A DNA stretch of 64,000 nucleotides from Bacillota bacterium (GCA_023442465.1 JAEZZQ010000047.1:76752-140751); one strand, 5' to 3'. Counted from the stretch's first letter, positions 56,801-62,825 are shown. A program made the numbers and translations. The notes: generated by a model from the letters alone, not told the origin.

Positions 56801-57918
56801 TGGAACAGATAGGAAACGGAGAACAGTTCAGTCTGAGAAAAGCTTTCGGCACTGCGATAAATGGAGCGGTAATAGGAACGGCCAGAGGAGCAATGCTACT
56901 ATCTGGAGCGGGAGTAGCTGCTACTGGAGCAAAGGTGGCAATATCGCTGCTGCTTGATTTCACGGCAGGGGTGGTAGGTAACGCGTTAGAGCAGAGGATA
57001 GACGGTGGAAAGATTGACTGGAAGGAAAGCCTTGCAAGTGGCTTGACCAATGCAATCAGCGGCAAGATCTATGGAAACACTCCACTAAAAAGTGGCTGGG
57101 ATGCATTTAAAAAAGGAGCTAAAGCGGGAGGCGCAATAGGCAGCATTCAGAATTTGTTAGGCGTATGGGATGCCAGCGCAACTGATTATGAACCATTACA
57201 TGGTGGACTTCCAAGGCCAGGAGATTCTGGCGGGAATGTGAACCAAATCGGCACCTCTGCATATGTAAGAATGCGCGACCCGAAAGCAGGATGCGGTTCT
57301 CCTAGCCCGTTTATGAGAAGTATAGCATATGGCAGTATTTGTGGTTATGCATATGGAAATAAGTCTCGAGTTGGTGTAACGTCCGAAACGAGAAGAACGA
57401 AAAAGGGTGGTTTTGATCTTGTGGAATTTGGCAAGGATACATTAAGAACATCGTTCATGTATGGGGCTGGCAGTATTGGATTCTATGGACTGGCTAAGAA
57501 AGCAGGATTCCTGGGAAATAGTGTTCAGAGAATGTTTGGGAATAAGGGTGGCTCACCAACTGTAGGACGACCGAATTCAGGACAAGGATTTTCACCAAAA
57601 GGGTATAATCCAAAACCTGTAGAAAGAACTTTTAATGGGTATGTAAAACAAAATGCCAATCCAGAAGTTGCCTTATACACAAAATCGGCGGGATTTAATA
57701 ATAGTAGAGGTAATGTAGGAGGACAATTTAAGCGGCTAGGAGCAGAGGAACATTATGGGTTGTCACCACATGTACATCAACCAATAAGGAATGTTGCTCC
57801 AAATGGAACTATTTACGGAAAAACTGGAAAAACTGTAGGCGTTGATACCTTGTCTCCAGGTCCAAAAGATGTTAAACAGTTATATGAGTATCTTAATAAT
57901 GGAAAATATCATCAATAG
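47893..57918 (+). CDS. FN3-Rhs polymorphic toxin (3341 residues)
   Basis: A giant protein made of (i) about 16 tandem fibronectin-III domains, residues about 5-1355; (ii) the Rhs entry motif DPVNALTGSFLW (near 1377) and a long YD/Rhs repeat shell, about 1380-2870, expected to form a closed cage; (iii) the Rhs core end YFAQARFYDSGQGRMLAMDP...VDPTGE (about 2895-2945); and (iv) a variable C-terminal region of about 400 residues with Gly/Ala-rich helices and a terminal domain of about 80 residues (GGQFKRLGAEEHYGLSPHVHQ...). The terminal domain looks like a swapped toxin module, perhaps of the 'polymorphic toxin type 24' group; that name is from memory. No signal peptide. AAGGAGAGC precedes the ATG. 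The last 500 bases are markedly more AT-rich. An immunity candidate follows after 10 bases. Confidence 0.9.
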   Translation: MEQLNLKLTLNQNGSVTASWSKITGAIRYEAYMYPIGESYAIYNEKNLVTTSYTSEAGLKANKQYKVVVAAYSSSQMIVSDGGQVLISSDFYNNIPLDVPKNVRAVSDTISVTVSFDEVDRATNYDVLFDGTVYNTTSTSKKITGLTPKTSHTYAVRAKNVNKTGEYSTNQTIKTLPQSPAIPSNIQKTVTETSATISWGAVSGATSYDLLFNGVTYNVTSTSKTITGLTAGTSYTFQLRAKNADASSEYGNTITVTTTPKPPATTSAVSNENSVTVTWSASAGASSYYVKFNGLDYLALNSPCNFTGLKPNTSYTYQVCARSADGSGTYTAQKTIMTSPKPPEFPSVTVTKNAVTLSWEAVSGATSYDVLFSGINYNVAGTSKTISGLTPGTSYTYAIRANNAGGSSTYGATQTITTLGKVPAVPASVKKAATEDSITISWDAVNGATGYDILFNGTLYSVTGTSKTVTGLSPNTSYTCQVRAKDADGPGAYSATQTVTTTPKAPANTSAAVSENAVTVSWDPVAGAKSYDILFNGTEHNVTGTSKTFTGLPANSNNTYQIRVKNSDGSSSYGSTRTIKTAPLPPSAPSVTPARDSITISWPASDGATSYDVLFNGTTYNVTGTSKTITGLTPGTKYSLAVRSNNKDGSSSYGATQTATTLPNPPDTPANVSSTATANSVTISWGAVSGATSYDVLLDGTTYNVTGTSKTITGLSPGTNYTYVVRANNSGGSSAYTITKTIQTLPNPPAAPPSVSASATSNSVTVNWSTANGATGYDVLFNGTTYDVTGTFRTFTGLTSDTNYNYAVRAKNAGGSSAYSTTQTVRTLPNPPAVPTNVNATATTDTVTISWSAVGGATSYDVSLNGTIYNVTGTSRTITGLTSGTNYSYAVCAKNAGGSSAYSSVKTIQTLPGQPAIPSVVSAVATSNSVTVSWSAVNGAAGYDVLFNGTTYDVTGTSRTFTGLTSDTNYNYAVRAKNAGGSSAYSTTQTVRTLPNPPAVPTNVNATATTDSITVNWDAVNGATSYDVSLNGKIYNVTGTSRTITGLMSSTNYNYAVCAKNAGGSGPYSSVKTIQTLQDVPEVPSNVTASARANSVTVVWSAVREATGYDIQFEGITYSVTETSRTFTGLISNTNYTYAVRANNAIGASEYSPTKTVRTLLDIPSDISATATSKTVTISFSPVIGATGYDIYFDGNICHAATTHGEFIGLIPQTNYTYAVRAKNSEVFSEFSKTETVRTLIASPDTSAASTLNSVMLSISPVQGATSYDVEFDGKTYRITDTIETFSASKTVKYRMAAVPGTHSVLGAKEYDKARISKAFSGLRPNTKHTYRAKVNSEYGSSDYSEAKTISTKRNKKSGLPNAKPKKTYPDGRAAHMGLDPVNALTGSFLWSYTYLEDFGKDDLHFTAMYDSQRDEYPKVLGCKWTYSLNYLLYMDDEYAYFSTPYDEVVAFSKNTENGSFQLAEGIQSDYTMGRREDQSYFVKDADDMEYIFDSNLSLRKIEANGITAYQFQVDKDGQIIRIDGNHGASLTLKYTAGHISKVADGMGNTVSFAYQDNYLVSAINTAGNGMSFIYDDSGNLLEITDFSGQSHLTNQYDIQNRVIAQNTAGRGNSFAAYDEVNRVTTFTDELGNTTKYYYDEALQVTSIELGETDLKSKYNEKGQLIEQIDGLGNSTQMAYDEKGRMNHVVYPDETEEHITYNDRNYPIKMVNRDGTEVLCEYDMRNNLVSVKDECGNVSSYFYDDVDNLISYMDKNGNIFTYSYDDNNHLSQAEDPEGNIYRYSHDIIGRLLSYTSPTESTITYQYSGTGNLTRIIDEDGTVAFDYDMNGNNTGLIDRRGNKQRLEYNEMGQVSLATDFMGNEYIFSYDKRGKLIRETDPLGYSQSYVYDAMGNNTAWTDKNGGATNYSFDAVGQLTEVKDAAGSLVKYSYDTMGQVKTVTDALNHQTNYTYDVMGRITSVTNALGQSVSYTYDHNGNLLTKTDESGAVIEYIYDNESRLSSSKSDAGITRFTYDKLGRLITVEDTEGHSEKVQYDGEGNVTEFSDKESRKKLYIYDKSGRLTEETDSNGGKTSYAYDPNGNCIKITDAEENEYSYEYDANNCMIKVKDPLGNETSYEYDVRGNLKSVADAKGGKTAFEYDGNSNLIKEVDSLSGVTTYSYDGLNRLTEVVDAEGHRRSFSYDAGGNMTSYTDANRNKWVYEYDAINRLTGVTGQDGGSMMFSYTKAGRIEKVTDQEGAETNYRYDSMGRLIEMSDALENSLSYTYDSLGRVLTQTDAGGNTTEYEYSPSGNLLRMKDPEGNATAYTYDALGQMLTETDALGNLISYEYDSLGQVIFITDAEGVKTSFTYTANGEIATVTDANGGITHYRYDACGNLTQLVDPLGNTVVYEYDAMNNQIKECLSMSQEQACATIYQYDKKGRIVREINPMSDEKTYTYDGNGNIVSIRDEDRNETTVRYDLNNKPVSMRYSDGREAGYRYNKRGELVELKDWNGTVTMEYGRTGRLAKVTDHNGRSTGYGYDANGNITAIDYPDGSVVNYTYDKNNRMTKVVDAEQQVTNYEYNPMGNVLSIRQPGSTSAYTYNAKGLPTQVKYQMEDGTFMENSFTYDRIGNIVSSDRKGSSIELTGSSACTYDALGQLLTYKEGPVTEAYGYDALGNRILKRVDGKQEASYQYNACNQLIAKTEKGIPYSYGYDKRGNLTEESCAGSLIKKYIYDATGHMSLGRNLESGEQTEYSYNALYMRIKNVQTIQNRPSGYRSYAGQADGNSLQPFKTREISYVTDYLSGANNELMSYEKDYGETRATYGRGYECLSRKVSLLPESLKTVKGDIASANRGKVSYQTDLLGSPLFASNDRGETLRYAKRGAWGDLRLPAEGDLNLAGVEDGMKFTNYHYDPVIDKYFAQARFYDSGQGRMLAMDPVRKGLNGYPYCRSNPVNRVDPTGEIVNVAAGMIGGFAFGGISGFADSVLEQIGNGEQFSLRKAFGTAINGAVIGTARGAMLLSGAGVAATGAKVAISLLLDFTAGVVGNALEQRIDGGKIDWKESLASGLTNAISGKIYGNTPLKSGWDAFKKGAKAGGAIGSIQNLLGVWDASATDYEPLHGGLPRPGDSGGNVNQIGTSAYVRMRDPKAGCGSPSPFMRSIAYGSICGYAYGNKSRVGVTSETRRTKKGGFDLVEFGKDTLRTSFMYGAGSIGFYGLAKKAGFLGNSVQRMFGNKGGSPTVGRPNSGQGFSPKGYNPKPVERTFNGYVKQNANPEVALYTKSAGFNNSRGNVGGQFKRLGAEEHYGLSPHVHQPIRNVAPNGTIYGKTGKTVGVDTLSPGPKDVKQLYEYLNNGKYHQ
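50143..51136 (+). repeat. Tandem duplication of a two-domain FN3 unit inside the Rhs gene
   Basis: FN3 domains 10-11 recur as domains 12-13 with high DNA similarity at a distance of exactly 498 bases (TATGATGTACTGTTTAATGG at 50221 and again at 50719), i.e. 2 x 83 codons. The single-domain period of about 249 bases extends over 48.2-51.4 kb. Confidence 0.8.
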
Positions 57919-57928
57919 GAGAATTTTT

Positions 57929-58216
57929 ATGACAAAAGAACAGATTAAATTTTTTGAGGAATTAGCATATATACAAGAATATTGTGTAAATGTTGCCTTA
58001 AGTAAGGAAAAAAAATATGGTAATACTGAAGAACTTTTAAAAGATGTAGCAGGCGAAGCTATTTACAGAATTATGGAAATGTTTGATGGTTATGGAGGAG
58101 AATTGCCAAGATGCAATATTGTTAACACTGTAACAGGCGAAGTTATCAATGAAGGAATAGAATTACATGATAAATGTGTCGAGTTTCTAGAAGCTCCTTA
58201 TAATACCAGTAAATAA
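57929..58216 (+). CDS. Candidate immunity protein for the Rhs toxin
   Basis: A 95-residue, acidic, probably all-helical protein with no signal peptide. Its ATG lies 10 bases after the Rhs stop, with AGGAGA straddling that stop, so it is co-translated with the toxin. This position is the standard place of the cognate immunity gene. It contains NTVTGEVINEGIELHDKCVEFL at the C-terminus. I do not recognise a named immunity family. The AT-rich composition matches the toxin tip, consistent with both having been exchanged as one cassette. Confidence 0.75.
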   Translation: MTKEQIKFFEELAYIQEYCVNVALSKEKKYGNTEELLKDVAGEAIYRIMEMFDGYGGELPRCNIVNTVTGEVINEGIELHDKCVEFLEAPYNTSK

Positions 58217-58236
58217 AAGAGGAGAATATTCTGTAA

Positions 58237-58347
58237 ATGAATATGTTAGCAATGAGTCAAAAGATAGTATTTTTAAAATTTATTGATGACTTTAAAGTGA
58301 CAAATAAAAAAGAATCATATTACGAAGAGTATTCGCCAAGTGTATAA
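58237..58347 (+). CDS. Small ORF (36 codons), possible remnant
   Basis: An AT-rich frame beginning MNMLAMSQKIVFLKF with GAGGAG about 14 bases upstream. It is too short to assign. It could be a fragment of an older immunity gene or a small protein in its own right. It ends before a good terminator. Confidence 0.3.
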   Translation: MNMLAMSQKIVFLKFIDDFKVTNKKESYYEEYSPSV

Positions 58348-58387
58348 GAGGGAGAAATTTTCCCCAGTATCCTTATTAAAAAACACA

Positions 58388-58440
58388 AAATTGGAGTTAT
58401 TGCATAGACTTTGAAAAGTCTTGTAATATCTCCGATTTTT
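58388..58440 (+). terminator. Terminator of the Rhs-immunity operon
   Basis: Long imperfect stem: ATTGGAG / CTCCGAT outside and AGACTTT-gaa-AAGTCT inside, ending in a T-run. Confidence 0.75.
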
Positions 58441-58533
58441 GTATTGGCTACTTTAATTTTGAAACTTTCATTAGCAGAGAAAAGTTACACAGCATTCTCA
58501 ATTAAATACTCTTGAGTCTTCTCTTATATTTTG

Positions 58534-58824
58534 TCATTTCAGATCAGCTAGTTGTGCCATCAGAGAAAAGCAGCATTGCATTCCCATACGAAAAATAACC
58601 ATGGAGTAAGCAGCATTTTTTGCATAAATAGCATCTGTCCACTCCTCAATGATATGGCATTGTTTTTCAGATAATCCTAAGGATTCATACTGTTGAAAAA
58701 GCACCCGTTCTGCTTTTGTAGCTTCTTGATACTCTTTGTCTTCCTTAAGTTGCTCGTATACATTATGAAAAGTTCGCTCTTCCAAATGGGTGTAAAACAG
58801 CTGAAAAAAATCTGTGTTCATCAT
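58534..58824 (-). CDS. Small helical protein, DUF6809-like, copy 1
   Basis: A 96-residue protein starting MMNTDFFQLFYTHLEERTFHNV and ending in FRMGMQCCFSLMAQLADLK; the form is that of the small DUF6809-type proteins (tentative). No signal peptide. Its near-identical paralogue lies at 63255-63542 on the same strand. The repeat of the whole segment points to duplication or to recombination between copies. Function unknown; a regulatory or immunity-linked role is possible but unsupported. Confidence 0.65.
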   Translation of the reverse strand: MMNTDFFQLFYTHLEERTFHNVYEQLKEDKEYQEATKAERVLFQQYESLGLSEKQCHIIEEWTDAIYAKNAAYSMVIFRMGMQCCFSLMAQLADLK

Positions 58825-59022
58825 AGGCTTTCTCTCTTTTCTGAGTACACACGATACCGTAAAGCTGAGGAATTATCCATTCACAGAATTTCATAAAAAA
58901 CAGTAAAAGAATAAAGCAGAATAGACAAATAAAACATTTGGCATAAAAAGAGTGGAGGACGTAAGAAAAGTTATGCCATAGAAAGTTTCCCCAACGGCAC
59001 TGCCGGTGGGTGTTTAGAAGGC

Positions 59023-59334
59023 TTATGCCAGCTTTTTTGGCATAAGCCCTTTAACCTGCACTATTTTCGACCCTATTATTTTGGCTTTAAAACCCATAGT
59101 TTTCAGTATCTTTTCTATCTTTTGAATTTCCCCAACAAGGTTAAAATATCCTTTTAGGCTACACACTGCCAGATTGCAATTATAATCGCAAACAGGGGCA
59201 ACACACGCGCCGACGTGGCTAAACAAATAGGAAGATGGATCATAAATTTTTAGAAAAGTGAATTCTGTTGCCAAGATAAAATCATCGAAAAGTTCATGGG
59301 TAAAAATGTACAAGAGAAATTTGAATGACTCCAA
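59023..59334 (-). CDS. Hypothetical protein, probably 5'-truncated by the IS110 element
   Basis: A 103-codon frame with a conserved stretch EFTFLKIYDPSSYLFSHVGACVAPVCDY shared with the partial gene at the window's right edge. Its only start is a TTG without a ribosome binding site, and the shared sequence breaks down about 40 codons in, close to where the IS110 left end should lie. The paralogue reads FYNKFIITTEF in the place of this copy's FDDFILATEF, so the frame itself is genuine. The C-terminus runs into a hairpin (GGCTTATGCCA / TTGGCATAAGCC) that may act as terminator. Confidence 0.45.
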   Translation of the reverse strand: MESFKFLLYIFTHELFDDFILATEFTFLKIYDPSSYLFSHVGACVAPVCDYNCNLAVCSLKGYFNLVGEIQKIEKILKTMGFKAKIIGSKIVQVKGLMPKKLA

Positions 59335-59344
59335 AAATAAAGTC

Positions 59345-59803
59345 GGTTTAGTATGTGAAATTCAATGAATTTTTTGCCAAAAAGCAGGAACGAGTGTTTA
59401 CCCATAGTTCATGGTGAACCATGGGATTTACAAGGATTTTGTTCTATGGTAAGATTGGCGAACAGGGGGGTTTTAGGGGGGACTGATAAATTCCTGTAAT
59501 CCCTTTTCTCTGTTCTTTTTTCTGTCTATGGTATTCCCAATATTTCATAAAAATCTAATAAATAAATATCGAAATGACTTGCATCTTTTTCTGACACGAG
59601 TTAACATCACACACACGAAAGCCGGAAACGGTTTTAAGAAACTGAAGATTCCATTTTCAGGGTATCAAACAGGCTTAGCCACCCTTGCGGTCGGAGTCGC
59701 TTTTATGCGTAATTCTCCAGATAACGCATATCAGTTAAGGTTGCCAGTGGTGTTTTCAAAGTGGATGTTTTTCAGGAAAAGAAAGGGGATTGATCATTTA
59801 AGA
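59345..59803. other. Non-coding left part of the IS110-family element
   Basis: No convincing gene. A frame open from 59528 has no family resemblance before about 59790. The region contains a strong hairpin CCCATaGTTCA-tgg-TGAACcATGGG (59400-59424). IS110 elements carry the bridge RNA in such a stretch next to the transposase gene. Exact IS ends cannot be set because the family lacks long terminal repeats. Confidence 0.45.
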
Positions 59804-61030
59804 ATGCTCCGTAAAGAAGAATATATCTATGTGGGAGTTGACTTACATAAAGCAACTCATACCGCAGTGATCTTAAACTGCTGGAATGAAAAACTAGGAG
59901 AAATTACCTTCGAGAATAAAACAAGTGAGTTTTCAAAACTAATCCGGAAAGTGAGTCGGTATTGTACTGAGAATTTAACTCCGGTCTATGGATTGGAAAA
60001 TGCATACGGTTATGGACGGACACTAGCAGTGTGGTTGTTAGAACGAGGATGTATTGTAAAAGATGTAAATACAGCGCTGTCTTTTGCACAGAGAAAAAGT
60101 ACACCGATGTATCAAAAAAGTGATAGCTATGATGCAGAGGCAGTTGCATTGGTACTGATTAACATGTTTGACCGATTGCCGGATGCCGTACCCGATGATG
60201 CTTATTGGACTTTAGGACAACTAATGAACCGCAGAGATAATATCAGAACGCAGATCATACGGCTGAAGAATCAGCTCCACGAACAACTATGCGTAGCATA
60301 CCCAAGCTATAAAGAGTTCTTTTCTTTAATCGATGGGAAAACTGCATTATACTTTTGGGACAAATATCCATCCCCAGAGCATTTGAAAAATAAGACTGCC
60401 AAGGAATTGGCAGATGAATTAATTCCTGTGAGTCACAATATCTGTTCTATGAAACGAGCGGAATTGATTCTTATCTCAATAAAGAAAGACGGAACAATAA
60501 AAAGAAATTATCAGGAAAGCAGAGATGCCATTACCAGAAGTCTAGTTCGTGACCTGTGTCATTATAAGGATCAGTTAAATGAAGTAGAGAAAGCAGTATT
60601 TGAACTACTTCCAACTTTTGAATGTACACTCACTACCATACCGGGAGTCGGAACTATAACTGCAGCACAGCTGTTATCAGAAATTGGAAATATCAATCGT
60701 TTTCCCAGTGCCAATAAATTAGCCAAGTTTGCAGGGATAGCCCCTATCAATTTTTCCTCAGCAGGAAAAGGAAAAGATATGACACCAAAGCAGGGAAATC
60801 GAAGGCTGCAAGCAATCTTCTTTTTTCTGGCCATTCAGATGATTCAGGTATCTCGTCATGGAACACCCCGGTGCCCTATCTTTTTGGATTACTACACGAA
60901 ACGTGTGGAAGAAGGAAAAAATAAAAAGCAGGTCTTAATCTGCATCGCAAGAAGACTTGTAAATATCGTATACGCAATGCTAAAGAACAAAACCGAATGG
61001 CGTGTGCCAGAAGATTATCAGAACCAATAA
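59804..61030 (+). CDS. IS110-family transposase (DEDD recombinase)
   Basis: A 408-residue transposase. The N-terminal DEDD (RuvC-like) domain shows YIYVGVDLHKATH, VYGLENAYGYG and KSDSYDAEAVA. The C-terminal transposase_20 domain shows TIPGVGTITAAQLLSEIGN and KFAGIAPINFSSAGKGK, with the nucleophilic serine region. I chose ATG 59804, just before the domain starts; ATG 59765 is an alternative. The length is typical for IS110. It is intact and lies between the two direct-repeat copies, just before a displaced Rhs toxin tip. Confidence 0.9.
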   Translation: MLRKEEYIYVGVDLHKATHTAVILNCWNEKLGEITFENKTSEFSKLIRKVSRYCTENLTPVYGLENAYGYGRTLAVWLLERGCIVKDVNTALSFAQRKSTPMYQKSDSYDAEAVALVLINMFDRLPDAVPDDAYWTLGQLMNRRDNIRTQIIRLKNQLHEQLCVAYPSYKEFFSLIDGKTALYFWDKYPSPEHLKNKTAKELADELIPVSHNICSMKRAELILISIKKDGTIKRNYQESRDAITRSLVRDLCHYKDQLNEVEKAVFELLPTFECTLTTIPGVGTITAAQLLSEIGNINRFPSANKLAKFAGIAPINFSSAGKGKDMTPKQGNRRLQAIFFFLAIQMIQVSRHGTPRCPIFLDYYTKRVEEGKNKKQVLICIARRLVNIVYAMLKNKTEWRVPEDYQNQ

Positions 61031-61171
61031 AGCAGGGAGATATTAGAAAACATAGCGGTAAAATCAGTTCTATGCTAAAATTTAGATATATAAAGGTTGT
61101 AGGGTGTACCGCTTGGTTAATATTTTGCAAAATACCGGAGCAGAAACGTTTCTTAAGCATAAGTATTCAGA

Positions 61172-61576
61172 GTGTCTGTCAAGGGTGGTAGTCAACCGAA
61201 AACATTATATAGAGGTGAACGTTCTTCTGTTACACCAGATAATGTATTTAATAATGGTTTTTCACCCAAAGGTACGCATAATGATGCTCTTCTACATACC
61301 CAAAGCAATACTACGGCTGGTAACTTTGTATCCACCACCAGTGATAAATCTATTGCAGCAGGATTTGCAGGCAAAAATGGTTATGTATATAAAATTAAAA
61401 CCAATAACTACATAGACATTAATTCCACGTATGGCAATAAAGTTCCATTTCCAGAACAAAAGGAATTTGCTATACCTGGGGGCATATTTGCATCAGAAGT
61501 ACAAGGTGCATATAAAAAACAAAAAGGCACAATAATTCCAGAATTCATATCAAATTCCTTATTCGGAGGCAAATAG
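61172..61576 (+). pseudogene. Orphan Rhs C-terminal ADP-ribosyltransferase toxin cassette
   Basis: A 134-codon frame with the fold pattern of the pierisin/scabin/LT-A-like ART group. Arg is in TLYRGERS, the STS-type motif in NFVSTTSDKSIAAGFA, YVYKI follows, and the catalytic-region Glu is in EQKEFAIPGGI. It starts with GTG without a ribosome binding site, just after a stop at 61160. Its first residues (VFRVSVKGGS) resemble the Rhs tip junction VQRMFGNKGGS at about 57519. It is therefore a displaced toxin tip, silent unless recombined onto the Rhs body. It is probably intact as a toxin domain. Confidence 0.75.
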
Positions 61577-61577
61577 T

Positions 61578-61997
61578 ATGAGCGAAAAAATTGAAGTATT
61601 ATTTAAAAAGGATAACAAAAAAGAGATTTCCTATATTGAAATTTGGGAATCTGATGAAAAAATGGAGCATGAGGATGAAGTTAGAGTTGATTTTATTTAT
61701 TTCGATAAAAAAATATCAAAATATGCCGACAATTTTTTCGATGCATTATTAGAACTAAGAAAGGAGCTAGAAGAATTGGGCATACATCTATTATGTAAAG
61801 GTTGTAGTAAGACTGTTTATCCATCAGCTATGCAACTAAACATGGGAGAGGGAAGGCAGGCATATGATTTAACATTAGGCAAACAGGCATCCAATAATAT
61901 GATAGTAGATATTTTTGCGCCTTGTAATGAAAATGAGTATGCATCAGCAGAAGAACAACATTCTTATTTTTTAAAATGGATAGAAAGTTTACATTAA
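61578..61997 (+). CDS. Candidate immunity protein for the orphan ART toxin
   Basis: A 139-residue acidic cytoplasmic protein starting one base after the orphan toxin frame, with GGAGGC upstream inside the toxin end. Motifs such as LLCKGCSKTVYPSAMQLNMGEG and KQASNNMIVDIFAPC look like a conserved family often found behind such toxins, but I cannot name it. Its close coupling to the toxin tip is the main evidence for immunity function. It ends before a good terminator. Confidence 0.7.
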   Translation: MSEKIEVLFKKDNKKEISYIEIWESDEKMEHEDEVRVDFIYFDKKISKYADNFFDALLELRKELEELGIHLLCKGCSKTVYPSAMQLNMGEGRQAYDLTLGKQASNNMIVDIFAPCNENEYASAEEQHSYFLKWIESLH

Positions 61998-62019
61998 TTG
62001 ATTATTTGTTTTGAAAAGG

Positions 62020-62059
62020 AAGCCTTGCACAGATTTTAACTTGTGCAGGGCTTTCTTTT
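62020..62059 (+). terminator. Terminator after ART immunity candidate
   Basis: Stem AAGCCTTGCACA / TGTGCAGGGCTT with a 10-base loop and a T-rich tail TCTTTT. Confidence 0.8.
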
Positions 62060-62285
62060 AAAGTAAAATATAATAAAAATGAGTTTATTACAAGTAAATT
62101 TTATAGTTACTATTAACTGATTAAAAGTAGGATAGAAATTACTCCGTAAAGAATAACGGTAATGGCAAAAAAAGACTATTATACAAGTACATAAAAAAGA
62201 TAAGGCAAGATACTGAAAATAACTAAATAATATTAAGAGATATATTAATATTTTTTAATGTACTAGCATAAATGAGGTGATTCAT

Positions 62286-62729
62286 ATGTGTATATTTTTT
62301 TATAAAGTTGAAGACAAATATGGCTGTTTTTCAAATTTTGCTTCTTATGCTTTTGTAATAGATAATGTCTTATGGAAAACAAGTGAGCACTATTTTCAAG
62401 CACACAAGTTTGATAACGTAGACTACTTCAATAAAATTAAAAATTCTAAAAATCCGATGGTTGCGGCTCAGTTAGGAAGAAGCAGAAAACTTCCGATAAA
62501 GAACGAATGGGAAACTATGAAGGATGATATAATGAGGATTGCTGTACTTGAAAAATTTCAACAGAATCCTGATATAAAGAACATCTTATTATCTACCGGA
62601 AACCAAGGGATAGTCGAAAATACCACTACTGATTATTATTGGGGCTGTGGAAAAGATGGTACTGGTCGTAATATGTTGGGAGTTATACTTATGGAAACCA
62701 GAACAAAGTTATTGGAACATTATATGTAA
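62286..62729 (+). CDS. NADAR (YbiA-like) protein
   Basis: A 147-residue NADAR-domain protein. The N-terminal signature CFSNFASYAFVIDNVLWKTSEHYFQAHKF and C-terminal YWGCGKDGTGRNMLGVILMETR are characteristic of the YbiA/NADAR fold. Members act on ADP-ribose-linked substrates, and some remove ADP-ribose from guanine bases modified by DarT-like toxins. ATG 62286 is chosen because GAGGTGA lies six bases upstream; the GTG at 62277 is inside that site. Its place behind an ART toxin cassette suggests a detoxifying role, by inference. Confidence 0.85.
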   Translation: MCIFFYKVEDKYGCFSNFASYAFVIDNVLWKTSEHYFQAHKFDNVDYFNKIKNSKNPMVAAQLGRSRKLPIKNEWETMKDDIMRIAVLEKFQQNPDIKNILLSTGNQGIVENTTTDYYWGCGKDGTGRNMLGVILMETRTKLLEHYM

Positions 62730-62825
62730 ATATTTTTAATTTCTGTCAATGACATGTAAATCTATTTTGAGCATAAATCATTATATGTTAATTATGTAGG
62801 TAAAGTTATAGAAGGGAAAACTATA

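Larger units (their letters stand above)
58534..59345. repeat. Direct repeat copy A (about 0.8 kb)
   Basis: This segment recurs in the same orientation from 63255 to the window end (shift about 4718 bases at AGATCAGCTA, 58541 and 63259). It includes the DUF6809-like gene, the non-coding spacer and the following conserved gene. The copies differ by scattered substitutions and a few small indels. Confidence 0.8.

Noticed and set aside
47893..57918. Type VI secretion Rhs effector
   Set aside because: There is no PAAR or VgrG domain or T6SS gene, and the genome is Gram-positive in character.
59528..59803. An N-terminal extension of the IS110 transposase of about 92 residues
   Set aside because: The extra sequence has no resemblance to the family, and the DEDD domain begins right after ATG 59804; the region is better read as the non-coding IS end.
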